A stretch of 64,000 nt of DNA from Kiritimatiellia bacterium (GTDB lineage: Bacteria > Verrucomicrobiota > Kiritimatiellia > JAFGHX01). Numbering within the stretch: position 1 is the first letter of the stretch; each line of letters begins with the position of its first letter. The stretch spans positions 22,328-86,327 of the forward strand of contig JAFGHX010000279.1 of NCBI GenBank assembly GCA_016929905.1, in the 5' to 3' direction. The notes beneath the pieces are model-generated. The model was given only the letters and a program-made list of their open reading frames with translations, made no database searches and was not told the DNA's origin. Both the position numbers and the translations under genes were made by a program. Shown here piece by piece: positions 1-8,295 of this stretch.

Positions 1-66
1 CGCCTTCACCGAGTGGCGGCCGATGTCCAGGCCGAGTATCGCTTTGTGTCTCGGGGTAACGCTCAT
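1..66 (-). CDS. pilM: PilM-like pilus assembly ATPase, N-terminus only
   Basis: The minus strand opens with an ATG at 66 and reads MSVTPRHKAILGLDIGRH before running off the window edge. The hydrophobic strand followed by LDIGRHSVKA is the phosphate-1 loop of the actin-like ATPase fold, and this exact type of opening is characteristic of PilM (GspL/PilM family), the cytoplasmic protein that couples the inner-membrane platform of type IV pili or type II secretion to the ATPase. It lies 83 nt downstream of the secretin on the same strand, which fits a pilus/secretion operon. Only 22 codons are visible, so the call rests on the motif plus context. Confidence 0.6.
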   Translation of the reverse strand, partial: MSVTPRHKAILGLDIGRHSVKA

Positions 67-149
67 GTCCAATCGCTCGGCGGCGGGGGGCACACGGCTT
101 GCCCGTTGGGCGACGGCCTTGCCCCCCCGCCTGCCCGGAGGTCAGCCCG

Positions 150-1994
150 CTACTCCGTTTCGACGGCCGGCGCCGCCACCGGCGGCGCCTCGTGCACGGG
201 GGCGGAGGCGTCGGCGGCCGGGATCCGCTCCATCGGGACGAGGTCCTCGCCCCGCTCGGTTACGATGGTGGCGGTGACGAAGATCAGGAGGTTCTGCCTC
301 GATTCCTGTATGCTGTCGCGCTGGAACAGGCGGCCGAGCAGCGGGATCGCGCCCAGGAACGGAACCTGGCTCTTGCCCTCGGTGCCCGTCGCGGTGACCA
401 GCCCGCCCATCACGACCGTCTCGCCGCTCTGCACGAGAACTTCCGTCTCGATGATGCTGCGCCGGAAGATCGGCAGCTTCACCATCGAGAGGCCGTTGGT
501 CGTGGTCGTGTCGGTCTCGCCCTCGATCAGGCCGACCTCGTATTCCTCGAACCGCACGAATTCACTGATCTCCGGCTTCAGCGACAGGGTGATCGTGCGC
601 ATGTCCGCGCCGAGACTCGGGATCACCGACAGCTCGATGCCCAGTTCCTCGAGCTGCGGTTTGCCGACCGGCACCAGCATGCTCGTGTAGACGGTTGTGC
701 CGTCGTCGGTGACCGTTGGGACGGAGACGGTGTCGAATTCCTCGAAGAACCGGAAATCCTCGCCTACCCGGATCATGGCCGGGTGGTTGTTGACCGTCGT
801 GACCTTCGGCACCGACAGCGTCTGCGCCTTGCCCGAGACGTCCAGCGCATGCAGGACCGCCTGGAACATCGGGTCGGTAAGCAGGCCCTGGTAGGTCAGG
901 TTCAGGCCCTGCACCTGGTTGGCGAACGGGGTGAAGCTCACGCTGCCGCCTTCGTTGATCTGGGTCTGCGGCGCCGTCACCTCCGTCCCGTTCTGAAGCA
1001 CCTTCGTCCGGGTCACCGTCAGCGGGCTGTTCAGCAGCCAGTCGATGCCCAGTTCGCGCAGGTCGGTGACCGTCGTGCCGACGAACCGCGCTTCGATCAG
1101 GACCTGCGGCGGACAGACGTCGAGCCCGGCAATGAGCGCTTCGATCAAGGCCAGGTTCGCGCGCGTGTTCTTCACGATCAGCACGTGCGACTTCGGATCG
1201 AACATCAGGTCGCCGCCCGGCACCTTCGGCACGAACCGCTCAATGGCGTCCACGATCTTGATCTTGTTGCCGGCGCCCCCTTCCGTCGAACCGGAGATGC
1301 CTTTTCGGAGCCTGTACATCCGCGTTTCCAGCGGCATCGGCGATTCGGCGTCGGTCTTCGGCGTGGCCCAGATGAGATTCTCGCCCAGATAGAACGCGAC
1401 ACCCAGATTCCGCGCGACGTAGTCGAGGATCTCGCCCAGCGGCACGTCGTCGGCGTGCACGGTCATCGTCTTGGTCGTGTCCATGGCGTCGGCGATGATG
1501 TTCACGTTCTCCGATGCGCCCAGCGCGAGAATGAATGTGTCGAGGTTCACGCTGTCCAGGTGCAGCGTCACGCGCCGCTCGAGTGCCTTCTCCATGGGGG
1601 AGGGCTCCGTCCGCGTCGGATCCGACAGACCGCGGATGAACCGGCGCTGCCCGTACGTGTCGGGCATCACCCGGCTGCGCTCCAGGTCGATCACCGCCCG
1701 CTCGCGCGACGTCTCGCGGCGCAGCGCCATCTCGTTCGCGCGCTGCTCGCTCATCGCCTTCAGTACCCGGTGCCGTGTCTCCACCAGGCCCGGCGTGTCA
1801 GGGTTGCGGTGCCCGATGTCGATGCATTCGATCAGCGCGCCCGTGTAGTCGCCCGCCTCGTAAAGCGCCTCGGCGCGGGTCAGCGATGCGGACGGGCGCG
1901 CGCGGCGGGCGGCGGGCGCGGGCGGCGAGACACAGCCCGCCAGCAGGAGGGCGGCAAGACCGCAGCAGATTGGCAGGGCTGTCCGTCTGATCAT
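150..1994 (-). CDS. lipoprotein secretin (GspD/PilQ superfamily)
   Basis: 614 residues. The signal sequence ends in lipobox LLAGC (Cys21), followed by a short TPR-like helical stretch (about 35-110), an STN-type domain (about 144-212), an N1-like ring-building domain (about 260-320) and a C-terminal secretin barrel. The barrel ends with the family hallmark VPFLGAIPLLGRLF near 550 and a final LLIFVTATIV strand. Secretins form the outer-membrane channel for type IV pili or type II secretion. The pseudopilin lies upstream and the PilM-like gene downstream, all on the minus strand. A separate STN module plus TPR at the N-terminus resembles the PVC-type secretins rather than classical GspD. The start is fixed by a promoter six bases upstream. 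Confidence 0.9.
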   Translation of the reverse strand: MIRRTALPICCGLAALLLAGCVSPPAPAARRARPSASLTRAEALYEAGDYTGALIECIDIGHRNPDTPGLVETRHRVLKAMSEQRANEMALRRETSRERAVIDLERSRVMPDTYGQRRFIRGLSDPTRTEPSPMEKALERRVTLHLDSVNLDTFILALGASENVNIIADAMDTTKTMTVHADDVPLGEILDYVARNLGVAFYLGENLIWATPKTDAESPMPLETRMYRLRKGISGSTEGGAGNKIKIVDAIERFVPKVPGGDLMFDPKSHVLIVKNTRANLALIEALIAGLDVCPPQVLIEARFVGTTVTDLRELGIDWLLNSPLTVTRTKVLQNGTEVTAPQTQINEGGSVSFTPFANQVQGLNLTYQGLLTDPMFQAVLHALDVSGKAQTLSVPKVTTVNNHPAMIRVGEDFRFFEEFDTVSVPTVTDDGTTVYTSMLVPVGKPQLEELGIELSVIPSLGADMRTITLSLKPEISEFVRFEEYEVGLIEGETDTTTTNGLSMVKLPIFRRSIIETEVLVQSGETVVMGGLVTATGTEGKSQVPFLGAIPLLGRLFQRDSIQESRQNLLIFVTATIVTERGEDLVPMERIPAADASAPVHEAPPVAAPAVETE

Positions 1995-2000
1995 TCGCGT

Positions 2001-2029
2001 ATACTACACGTGGCCGGAAGCGGTGTCAA
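2001..2029 (-). promoter_or_regulatory. predicted leaderless promoter of the secretin gene
   Basis: On the minus strand there is a perfect -35 box TTGACA (2029-2024), a 17-nt spacer and a -10-like TAGTAT (2006-2001), then exactly six bases before the ATG at 1994. With initiation about seven bases past the -10 the transcript would begin at the start codon, so no Shine-Dalgarno leader is possible. The same geometry recurs before the subtilase and radical SAM genes. Confidence 0.65.
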
Positions 2030-2055
2030 ATGCTCTGGCCGTGCGCCCGCAACGC

Positions 2056-2847
2056 CTATTTCCACAGGTCGCTCTGCATCGTGAGTTCCCATGCAAGCGG
2101 CGCGCGGAACACGTTGCCGATGTACGAGACGTTGAAGGTCAGCCCCTGTGTTTGGGGACCCTCCGCCGGATCGTTCACCTGGATGCTCTGCTCTTCGTGG
2201 TGGTGGAAACAGCGGATGACCGGGAAGATCGCCGCACTGTAAGCGCCGGCGTGTGTCTTGTCACCCCACGTCAGCTGATGCTCCTTGACTTCACCCCACG
2301 ACACCCTCCCGTCCTTCGGGGCGATGTCGAGATCCTCTTCGGTAACGGCGTGCGTGCTGTAGCTCAGCCAGTCGATTCCCCACGTGCACGGCGCCGCGCA
2401 GAACTCGTACAGATAGCTGCACCCGTGAATGTCGCCGTTCCGGCCGTAGTAGGGAGGAGGGTGACTGTCGTTGTCGTCCGTTTCCGCGAATTGCTCGCCG
2501 ACCGCGGGGTGCGGCGGCTTCGACCCGTCGGCCCCCTCCGACTTGTCGGACGGGCACAGGTAGATATCGGCGGTATCGATGTACTCGGGGTAGAGGCACG
2601 AGAGCCAATCGGGCCCCTTGTTGTCGTGGTCGCTGCGGTAGACCAGCCAGGCGACGCTGAACTGGTGCAGCCCGTTGATGCACGTCGTCTGCCGGGCCCG
2701 TTCCCGCACGTGGCGGACGGCGGGGAACATGATGCCCGCCAGAATCACGATCACCGCAATGACGACCAGCAGTTCAACCAGCGTGAAACCGCGGGCCGGG
2801 CGCCGCCTCTTCCGCGCGAGGCCTGGTTGGGTGCAAGGTGTATTCAT
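2056..2847 (-). CDS. type II/IV pseudopilin, prepilin-cleavage family
   Basis: 263 residues from the ATG at 2847. A basic leader (KRRRPARG) precedes FTLVELLVVIAVIVILAGIM, the class III prepilin signal: peptidase would cut after the Gly and methylate the Phe, and Glu5 of the mature protein is present. The C-terminal part has the spaced W/Y/D pattern and the LCPSDKS motif common in the H-X9-DG/DUF1559-like pseudopilins that are greatly expanded in Lentisphaerae and Planctomycetes. It sits 61 nt upstream of the secretin, but the secretin also has its own promoter. The reading frame stays open 59 codons further upstream; that segment is low-complexity and was not used. Confidence 0.85.
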   Translation of the reverse strand: MNTPCTQPGLARKRRRPARGFTLVELLVVIAVIVILAGIMFPAVRHVRERARQTTCINGLHQFSVAWLVYRSDHDNKGPDWLSCLYPEYIDTADIYLCPSDKSEGADGSKPPHPAVGEQFAETDDNDSHPPPYYGRNGDIHGCSYLYEFCAAPCTWGIDWLSYSTHAVTEEDLDIAPKDGRVSWGEVKEHQLTWGDKTHAGAYSAAIFPVIRCFHHHEEQSIQVNDPAEGPQTQGLTFNVSYIGNVFRAPLAWELTMQSDLWK

Positions 2848-3038
2848 GGAGCCTGTTTCAGACGCAAGGGCCGGGTGCCGCGATGCCGGTCCCATTCGGC
2901 AAACGCGGGCTGCCCCCCCCGGATATTGCCCACCCTCATCGGCTATTCTAGCCGCCCCGTCCCGGCGGGGCAAGGCCAAATGTGCGGGGGGGGCTGGGGG
3001 ACAGGCGGCGGGAAGTTGACTCAAGACCCGGGAACAGC

Positions 3039-3103
3039 CCTTACGGGCTTGACTACAAACGGATCAACCATCCGATTTGGCGTTTGTAGTCAACGCCGTA
3101 AGG
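3039..3103. repeat. long inverted repeat between divergent genes
   Basis: Two 23-bp arms (3039-3061 and 3081-3103) are complementary with two mismatches around a 19-nt loop. The inner 13 bp, TTGACTACAAACG and its complement, are perfect. The core recurs once at 14524-14536. It lies between the pseudopilin (minus) and the thioredoxin-CcdA gene (plus), so it may be a terminator-like or protein-binding structure. Nothing else coding is visible between 2848 and 3210, which is C/G-homopolymer rich. Confidence 0.7.
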
Positions 3104-3198
3104 CGTGTGGCGTCCAACAGGCGCGGGCCTGGGTGCCGCCGGGCCGGCGGCACTTGCTGGCGGTGCGGCAAAAGCGTGGATATCGTGCGGAAAGCTGG

Positions 3199-3204
3199 TA
3201 CGAT
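3199..3204 (+). promoter_or_regulatory. possible -10 box, leaderless geometry
   Basis: TACGAT is followed by six bases and then the ATG at 3211, the same spacing as the stronger leaderless promoters in this window. No convincing -35 is present at 16-18 nt upstream, so this is tentative. Confidence 0.3.
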
Positions 3205-3210
3205 GCGCGC

Positions 3211-4395
3211 ATGCGACACGTGCTGCTGTGGATATCGCTGCTCGTACTCGGCGCCCGGGCGGACGACCCGTCCGCCGTGGAAAGCCGGCCGCCGGGGCAC
3301 GGCGAACGGCCGGTCGTCATCGACTACTTCTACGAGCCCGGCTGTCCCGAATGCCTGGCGATTGGCGAGGATACTCTGCCCCGTCTGAAGGAGCGGTTCG
3401 AGGGGCTGTACGTTCTGAACCGGCACGACATCACGATCCGCTCGAACGTTGTCGCCCTGATCCGCTACCAGGAGACGTTGGGCATCCATGAGAACGAACC
3501 TGTCTGCATGATCGTGGACGGTGTGCACGTGTTGAACGGATTTGCGGCTATCCAGGCGGGGCTGGCTGACCGCGTTGACGAGCAGATCGCCCGGCGTCTT
3601 GCGGCCGCTGTGCCGCCGCCCGCCGTTCCGGCCGAGTCGGCCGCCGCGCGGGCTGAGGGCGAACTGCTCCGGCGGCGGCTGCGCCGGTTCACGCTGCCCG
3701 CCGTGCTGGCGGCCGGGTTGGGGGACGGGATCAACCCGTGCGCCATTTCCACGCTGGTGTTCTTCATGAGCCTGCTTTCGGTCGCCAAGGTCGGCGGGCG
3801 CCGGCTGGTCCTCGTCGGAGCGTCCTTCTGTGTGGCTTCGTTCGTGACGTACACCGGCCTGGGATTCGGACTGCTGCGCGCTCTGCATCTGAGCCGGGTG
3901 TTCCCCTGGCTGCGGCTCGGGCTGGACGTCGTGATGGTTGCCGCGCTGATTGTACTGGCGCTGCTGTCGTTTCGCGACGCGTTCCGCTACCGCCGAACGG
4001 GGCGGGCGCAGGACATCGCACTGCGGCTGCCGCGCCGGCTGAAAGAGACCGTGCACCGGCTTGTCCATCGCGGGGTGGGGGCGCGCAACCTGGTGCTGGG
4101 CGGGCTCTTTATCGGGATTACCGTCACGGCGCTCGAGAGTGTCTGTACCGGTCAGGTCTATGTCCCCACGCTGGTCCTGGTGGTCAAGACGGGCGAATCC
4201 ACGGCGCGCGGGCTGGGCTATTTGCTGCTCTATAACATCATGTTTGTCGTGCCGCTGGTTGCCGTCTTTGTGCTTAGCTGCTGGGGCATGCGGCTGGAGG
4301 CGCTGCTGCGCTGGAGCCGCCGGGAGGTCGTCGGCAGCAAGGTGCTGCTCGGTGTCCTGTTCATCGGGCTGGCCGTGCTGATCGTGGTGTTCTGA
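3211..4395 (+). CDS. thioredoxin-like / CcdA-DsbD-type transmembrane thiol transporter fusion
   Basis: 394 residues. A signal peptide (1-17) leads into a thioredoxin-like domain with the redox motif Cys45-Pro-Glu-Cys48. A linker at about 125-160 is followed by six or more membrane helices. The membrane half carries the two cysteines expected of the CcdA/DsbD family: Cys177 in the NPC motif of the first helix and Cys312 in ESVCTGQVYVP. DsbD-type proteins carry electrons from cytoplasmic thioredoxin across the inner membrane to periplasmic thiol proteins. Here the soluble domain is N-terminal and fused, the reverse of the usual DsbD thioredoxin order. The gene stands alone between an inverted repeat and a strong terminator. 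The frame is open far upstream, but this ATG starts the signal peptide. Confidence 0.75.
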   Translation: MRHVLLWISLLVLGARADDPSAVESRPPGHGERPVVIDYFYEPGCPECLAIGEDTLPRLKERFEGLYVLNRHDITIRSNVVALIRYQETLGIHENEPVCMIVDGVHVLNGFAAIQAGLADRVDEQIARRLAAAVPPPAVPAESAAARAEGELLRRRLRRFTLPAVLAAGLGDGINPCAISTLVFFMSLLSVAKVGGRRLVLVGASFCVASFVTYTGLGFGLLRALHLSRVFPWLRLGLDVVMVAALIVLALLSFRDAFRYRRTGRAQDIALRLPRRLKETVHRLVHRGVGARNLVLGGLFIGITVTALESVCTGQVYVPTLVLVVKTGESTARGLGYLLLYNIMFVVPLVAVFVLSCWGMRLEALLRWSRREVVGSKVLLGVLFIGLAVLIVVF

Positions 4396-4402
4396 GCACG
4401 GC

Positions 4403-4447
4403 AGAAGCGGCGTCCAGCCGCTTCTCTTGCCCCAAGAATGGGGTTTT
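4403..4447 (+). terminator. two consecutive terminator hairpins
   Basis: First hairpin: AGAAGCGGC (4403-4411), loop GTCCA, GCCGCTTCT (4417-4425). Second hairpin: CCCCA (4430-4434), loop AGAA, TGGGG (4439-4443), followed directly by TTTT. They lie 8 nt past the stop of the thioredoxin-CcdA gene. The first belongs to a GCGGC/GCCGC hairpin family seen at other gene ends. The remainder up to 4649 holds no visible feature apart from a ribosome-binding stretch GGAAGGGGAG at 4631. Confidence 0.75.
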
Positions 4448-4649
4448 CCCCGGCGCCTGCGGATGATATGCTTGTTCCGGGATTAAATCAACCGAGCGGC
4501 CCGGAAGAGGGAGAATTGGCCGGTTTTCTCGCGCCGGGTGATCCCGTCGCGGCACATGCGACAGGGGGGAGCCGCCCGGCTCTCGACACCTGCCCGGGGA
4601 CTTGTACCCGTGAGTCTGGGGTCTTTGCGTCGGAAGGGGAGCAATCGCC

Positions 4650-6800
4650 GTGGTTCGGAGGTTCGTATTCGCGTTGCTGTTGAGCGCGCTGCCGTGTGCG
4701 GCGCTGCCGGCCTGGCTGGTCCCGGACTGCCGCGACCGGTTCGTCTTCAGCGTGCCGGACGATGCACGGTCTTACGTGTTGTTGAGCGTTGAGTCGGCCG
4801 CGCTCGAACAGCGCCCGTCGGCGTTCCGCCTGTTCGACTCGCGGGGCGGGCCGTTGCCCTGCCGGGTCGCGCACACGAACGCCTCTGTCGTGACGCTGCT
4901 GGCGCACGTCTGGGCGATGGGCCGCGAACGGGAGGCGGTGCTGTACGCCGGGCCGGACTCGGCCGCGGACGCGCCCGCGGAACCGGGCGCGGACCCCGAG
5001 CCCGTTGCCGTTGGGTTCTATGAAATTGAGGCGAAAGGCCTGCCCGACTCCTGGCCGAAGATGCGGCACATGCTCGCACGCGCCGGTGCGTTGCGGCAGC
5101 GCACGCTGCACGCGTCGTTCAGGAAGGAACTGCCGCGCAGGGGCAAGGACCGCTGGACGACCAAACGCTATATCGTTACGGCGCAGACCCACGTCCTGTG
5201 CCCGCAGCCCGGCCCCTACGTCTTTGCACTCGACTGCCACAATGCGGGCTTCCTGCTGTTGGACGGCGCGCCTGTCGCCGAGTGGCCCGGCGAGCATGAA
5301 GGCGGGTCATGGCGGCCGGGCGTCGAGTTCAGGCTCGAGGCCGGCGTGCACCGGCTCGAACTGGTCAATGTGCATGACGGGTCTGTTTTCGAGGCGCGGG
5401 TCGGCTGGCGGCTGCCCGGCGAAAAGGAAGTGGCGCCTATCCCGCCCGATCGCCTGCTCGGCGCGGTACGGCTCGACGCGGCGCGGCACGAGCGGATCGA
5501 CCGCAGTCTGCAGCCCGCTTTCACGGTGACGAAGCAGGCCGGCTACGCGTTTCGCGGGCAAGCCCCTTTCTTCCTGCCCGTCTCGTTCGCCGACGCATCG
5601 CGCAACTGGCTGGACAGCCCGCCGACACGCCGGGAGTGGGCGTTCGGCGACGGCGGCACGGCGACCGGCGCGTCCGTCTCGCACGTGTTTGCCGGCCGGG
5701 CCCGGCACCGGGTCACGCTGACGGTGCGGGATGCGCTGGGTTTCGAGGCCTCGTGCTCGCGGGAAGTCGACTTGCGCCACGACTACGCCCAGGAATACGC
5801 CGCGTCGTTCCGGCCCGTGCTGCTGCCTGCCGTGTGCTGGCCCGCTGACAGGGTTGAACCCGCCCTGCGTGTGCAGACCGATCGGCCGTCGGCGTTCAGC
5901 CTGCGGGTGGAATGGGAAGCCGCCTTCCGCGACGGACGCCGGCAGAGCGAGTGGCGCGAGACCGCTTGCGCGGACGAACCGGTGTGGGCGCCGCTCGTTG
6001 CCGCGCAGGCCGGTGCGCTGTCCGTGCTGGATTGGCGCGTTCGGCACCACGGCCTCGTGTTGGGCAGCGGGCGCATCCGCTTCCTGCACTCGCCGCTCCC
6101 GGCCGTGTCGCTCCGCGCGGAAGGCGACAGGCTCTACGATGGCTCGGACCAGGTGGTGCTCGTACCCGGCCGGCGGCCGCCCGCGCCGGCGGCGCCGGCC
6201 GCCGCGCGCCGCGCCGCGCGTGTCGCGTGCCTCGACGACGCGCTCGGCGCGGGCGCCGGCGCCGGCACCGAACAGACGGCGTTGTTCAGTCGCGTCGTGG
6301 CCCAGATGGCCGGTTTGGATGCGGGTGGCGCATGCCGCTATGTCTCGCTGCGCCAGACCGGCGCTGACGGCGGTGCGTACCGGCCGCTCGCCGTGCTGGC
6401 CCGTATCGCCGCGGCGCTCCAGGACGACATCGACGTGGCCGTGCTCAGCCTCGGGCTGCACGACATTCTCTCGCTCGGCGAACCGGCCCTGTTCGAGCGG
6501 CGTGCGGCGGCCATGACGGAACTGGCCGCCGCACGCGGCGTGCGGATCGTCTGGGTGACGCCGCCGCCGTACCCCGAAGCCCCGGTGCCCGTGCGCGAGT
6601 TCGCCGCGGCCGTCAAGCGGGTCGCCGTCGCGCGCGGCGTGCCCGTGGCCGACCTGTACACCACGTTCATGGGCATGCAGAAACAAACCGGGTACCCCTT
6701 CTTCGACGCGTCAGGCGTCGCGCTCTCTGAGCGCGGGCACCGGCTGGCCGGGCAGACCATCACGCGGGCGCTCCTTGCCCCGAACGGGGAGGGGCGCTGA
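4650..6800 (+). CDS. secreted PA14-like / PKD / SGNH-hydrolase-like protein
   Basis: 716 residues starting at GTG 4650, with GGAAGGGGA 11-20 nt upstream. A signal peptide (about 1-21) precedes a beta-rich N-terminal domain, a PA14-like region (about 155-270, with GPYVFALDCHNAGFLLLDG and a VHRLELVNVH strand), and a PKD domain (about 325-375; EWAFGDGGTATG and SVSHVFAGRARHRVTLTVRD). The C-terminal third resembles an SGNH/GDSL hydrolase fold (AVLSLGLHDIL, then IVWVTPPPYPE). I cannot see the full Ser-Gly-Asn-His set, so the hydrolase activity is uncertain. The stop overlaps the start of the next gene by one base (TGATG), implying coupling with the glycosyltransferase and a shared role in a surface glycan. 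Confidence 0.7.
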   Translation: MVRRFVFALLLSALPCAALPAWLVPDCRDRFVFSVPDDARSYVLLSVESAALEQRPSAFRLFDSRGGPLPCRVAHTNASVVTLLAHVWAMGREREAVLYAGPDSAADAPAEPGADPEPVAVGFYEIEAKGLPDSWPKMRHMLARAGALRQRTLHASFRKELPRRGKDRWTTKRYIVTAQTHVLCPQPGPYVFALDCHNAGFLLLDGAPVAEWPGEHEGGSWRPGVEFRLEAGVHRLELVNVHDGSVFEARVGWRLPGEKEVAPIPPDRLLGAVRLDAARHERIDRSLQPAFTVTKQAGYAFRGQAPFFLPVSFADASRNWLDSPPTRREWAFGDGGTATGASVSHVFAGRARHRVTLTVRDALGFEASCSREVDLRHDYAQEYAASFRPVLLPAVCWPADRVEPALRVQTDRPSAFSLRVEWEAAFRDGRRQSEWRETACADEPVWAPLVAAQAGALSVLDWRVRHHGLVLGSGRIRFLHSPLPAVSLRAEGDRLYDGSDQVVLVPGRRPPAPAAPAAARRAARVACLDDALGAGAGAGTEQTALFSRVVAQMAGLDAGGACRYVSLRQTGADGGAYRPLAVLARIAAALQDDIDVAVLSLGLHDILSLGEPALFERRAAAMTELAAARGVRIVWVTPPPYPEAPVPVREFAAAVKRVAVARGVPVADLYTTFMGMQKQTGYPFFDASGVALSERGHRLAGQTITRALLAPNGEGR

Positions 6801-8212
6801 TGGCATGCGATCCGCTCGAGCTCTCGACGCGGCGCCCGGAACTGAGCGCGCGGCAGACGCTGTGGCGCCGGCAGCGCGTCGCGCTGCTGCTCGGGCTCGC
6901 GGCGGCGGCCCTCCTGCTCGTGATCAGGCCCGGGGCCGTGGGCCGGGCGTTTGTCCTCGTTTCGACCCTGTTCTATCTGTTCTCCACGCTCTACAAGTTC
7001 CTGCTGATCCACGTGTCGGTCGTCGCCGATTCGCAGATCCAGATCGATGCCGCCGAACTCGCCCGGCTCGACGAACGGACGCTGCCCGTGTACTCGGTCC
7101 TCGTCCCGCTCTACAACGAGCCGGAATCCGTCGCCGCACTGGTCGACGCGCTCCGCCGGATGGACTACCCGGCCGAGAAACGCGACGTCCAGCTCCTGCT
7201 CGAAGAGGACGACGCCGCAACCCGGTCCGCCGTCGAACGGCTTGATCTGCCGCCCGGCTTCCGCGTCACGCTTGTGCCGGAATCGCAGCCCAGAACCAAG
7301 CCGAAAGCGTGCAACATCGGGCTGGACCAGGCGCGCGGCGAGTTCCTCGTCATCTACGACGCCGAGGACCGGCCGGAGCCGGACCAGTTGAAGAAGGCCG
7401 TCGCCGCTTTCGCGCGGACGGAACCCAACGTGATCTGCCTGCAATGCAAGTTGAACTTCTATAACCCGCGCCAGAACCTGCTCACCCGCTGGTTCACCGG
7501 CGAGTATTCCGCCTGGTTCGATCTGTCCCTGCCCGGCCTCTCCGCCCTGCGCGCGGTCATCCCGCTGGGCGGCACCTCGAACCATTTCCGGACCGACAAG
7601 CTGCGCGAACTCCGCGGCTGGGACGCGTTCAACGTCACCGAAGACTGCGACCTCGGCGTGCGCATACACCGCGCGGGTTACGGCACGCGCATGCTCGACA
7701 CCACAACGTGGGAAGAGGCGTGCAGCAGCCTGCCGTTCTGGATCCGGCAGCGCTCGCGTTGGCTGAAAGGCTACATGCAGACCTATCTGGTGCATACCCG
7801 CCAGCCGCTGCGCCTGCTGAAGGAGTTGGGGGTCGTCAACTTCCTGCACTTCAACCTGCTGATCGGCGGAATCGTCGTCTGCTTCCTGCTCAACCCGCTC
7901 TACTGGTTCCTCGCGCTGCTCTGGTTCCTGTTCCGGCTCGAAGTGCTCGTGGCGCTGTTTCCCGGGCTCGTCTTCGCGATGGGCGCGTTGTGCCTGTTCG
8001 TCGGAAACTTCGCCTTCGTCTATGCCGGCGCGCTGGGCTGCTATCGCCGCTCCTATTTCGACCTCGTCAAGTATGCGCTGCTGGCGCCGCCCTACTGGGT
8101 CCTCATGAGCTACAGCGGCTGGCGCGCGCTCTGGAAATTGGTGCGGGAACCGTTCTACTGGGAGAAAACTCGGCACGGGCTCGCCGATACCGGCGGTTCC
8201 GCTCAGGCGTGA
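6800..8212 (+). CDS. processive GT2 glycosyltransferase (cellulose-synthase-like)
   Basis: 470 residues. Two membrane helices (about 28-75), a GT-A domain (about 95-330) and three C-terminal helices (about 345-450). Visible catalytic signatures: VLVPLYNEPES at the start of the fold, metal-binding Asp187-Ala-Glu-Asp190, Glu281-Asp282 of the TED motif supplying the catalytic base, and Gln317-Arg-Ser-Arg-Trp321, the QxxRW motif of processive beta-glycosyltransferases. Such enzymes polymerise a sugar from a nucleotide donor while threading it through the inner membrane. It follows the SGNH-like secreted protein with a one-base overlap. The polymer made cannot be deduced. Confidence 0.88.
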   Translation: MACDPLELSTRRPELSARQTLWRRQRVALLLGLAAAALLLVIRPGAVGRAFVLVSTLFYLFSTLYKFLLIHVSVVADSQIQIDAAELARLDERTLPVYSVLVPLYNEPESVAALVDALRRMDYPAEKRDVQLLLEEDDAATRSAVERLDLPPGFRVTLVPESQPRTKPKACNIGLDQARGEFLVIYDAEDRPEPDQLKKAVAAFARTEPNVICLQCKLNFYNPRQNLLTRWFTGEYSAWFDLSLPGLSALRAVIPLGGTSNHFRTDKLRELRGWDAFNVTEDCDLGVRIHRAGYGTRMLDTTTWEEACSSLPFWIRQRSRWLKGYMQTYLVHTRQPLRLLKELGVVNFLHFNLLIGGIVVCFLLNPLYWFLALLWFLFRLEVLVALFPGLVFAMGALCLFVGNFAFVYAGALGCYRRSYFDLVKYALLAPPYWVLMSYSGWRALWKLVREPFYWEKTRHGLADTGGSAQA

Positions 8213-8295
8213 AGGGGCGCTTCCGCCGTCGCCCGTCTGTGGCGAGACAGGACGCGCGCCATCGGGTGTTAAGGTCATAGAGTAATTGATCTGAA

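Noticed and set aside
99..2084. Long open frame (661 codons) on the plus strand opposite the secretin
   Set aside because: It is the Arg/His/Ala-rich antisense shadow typical of GC-rich genes; the minus-strand secretin has complete domains and a promoter.
2023..3210. Extension of the thioredoxin-CcdA gene 396 codons upstream
   Set aside because: The extension lies antisense to the pseudopilin and crosses the inverted repeat; the ATG at 3211 starts a proper signal peptide.
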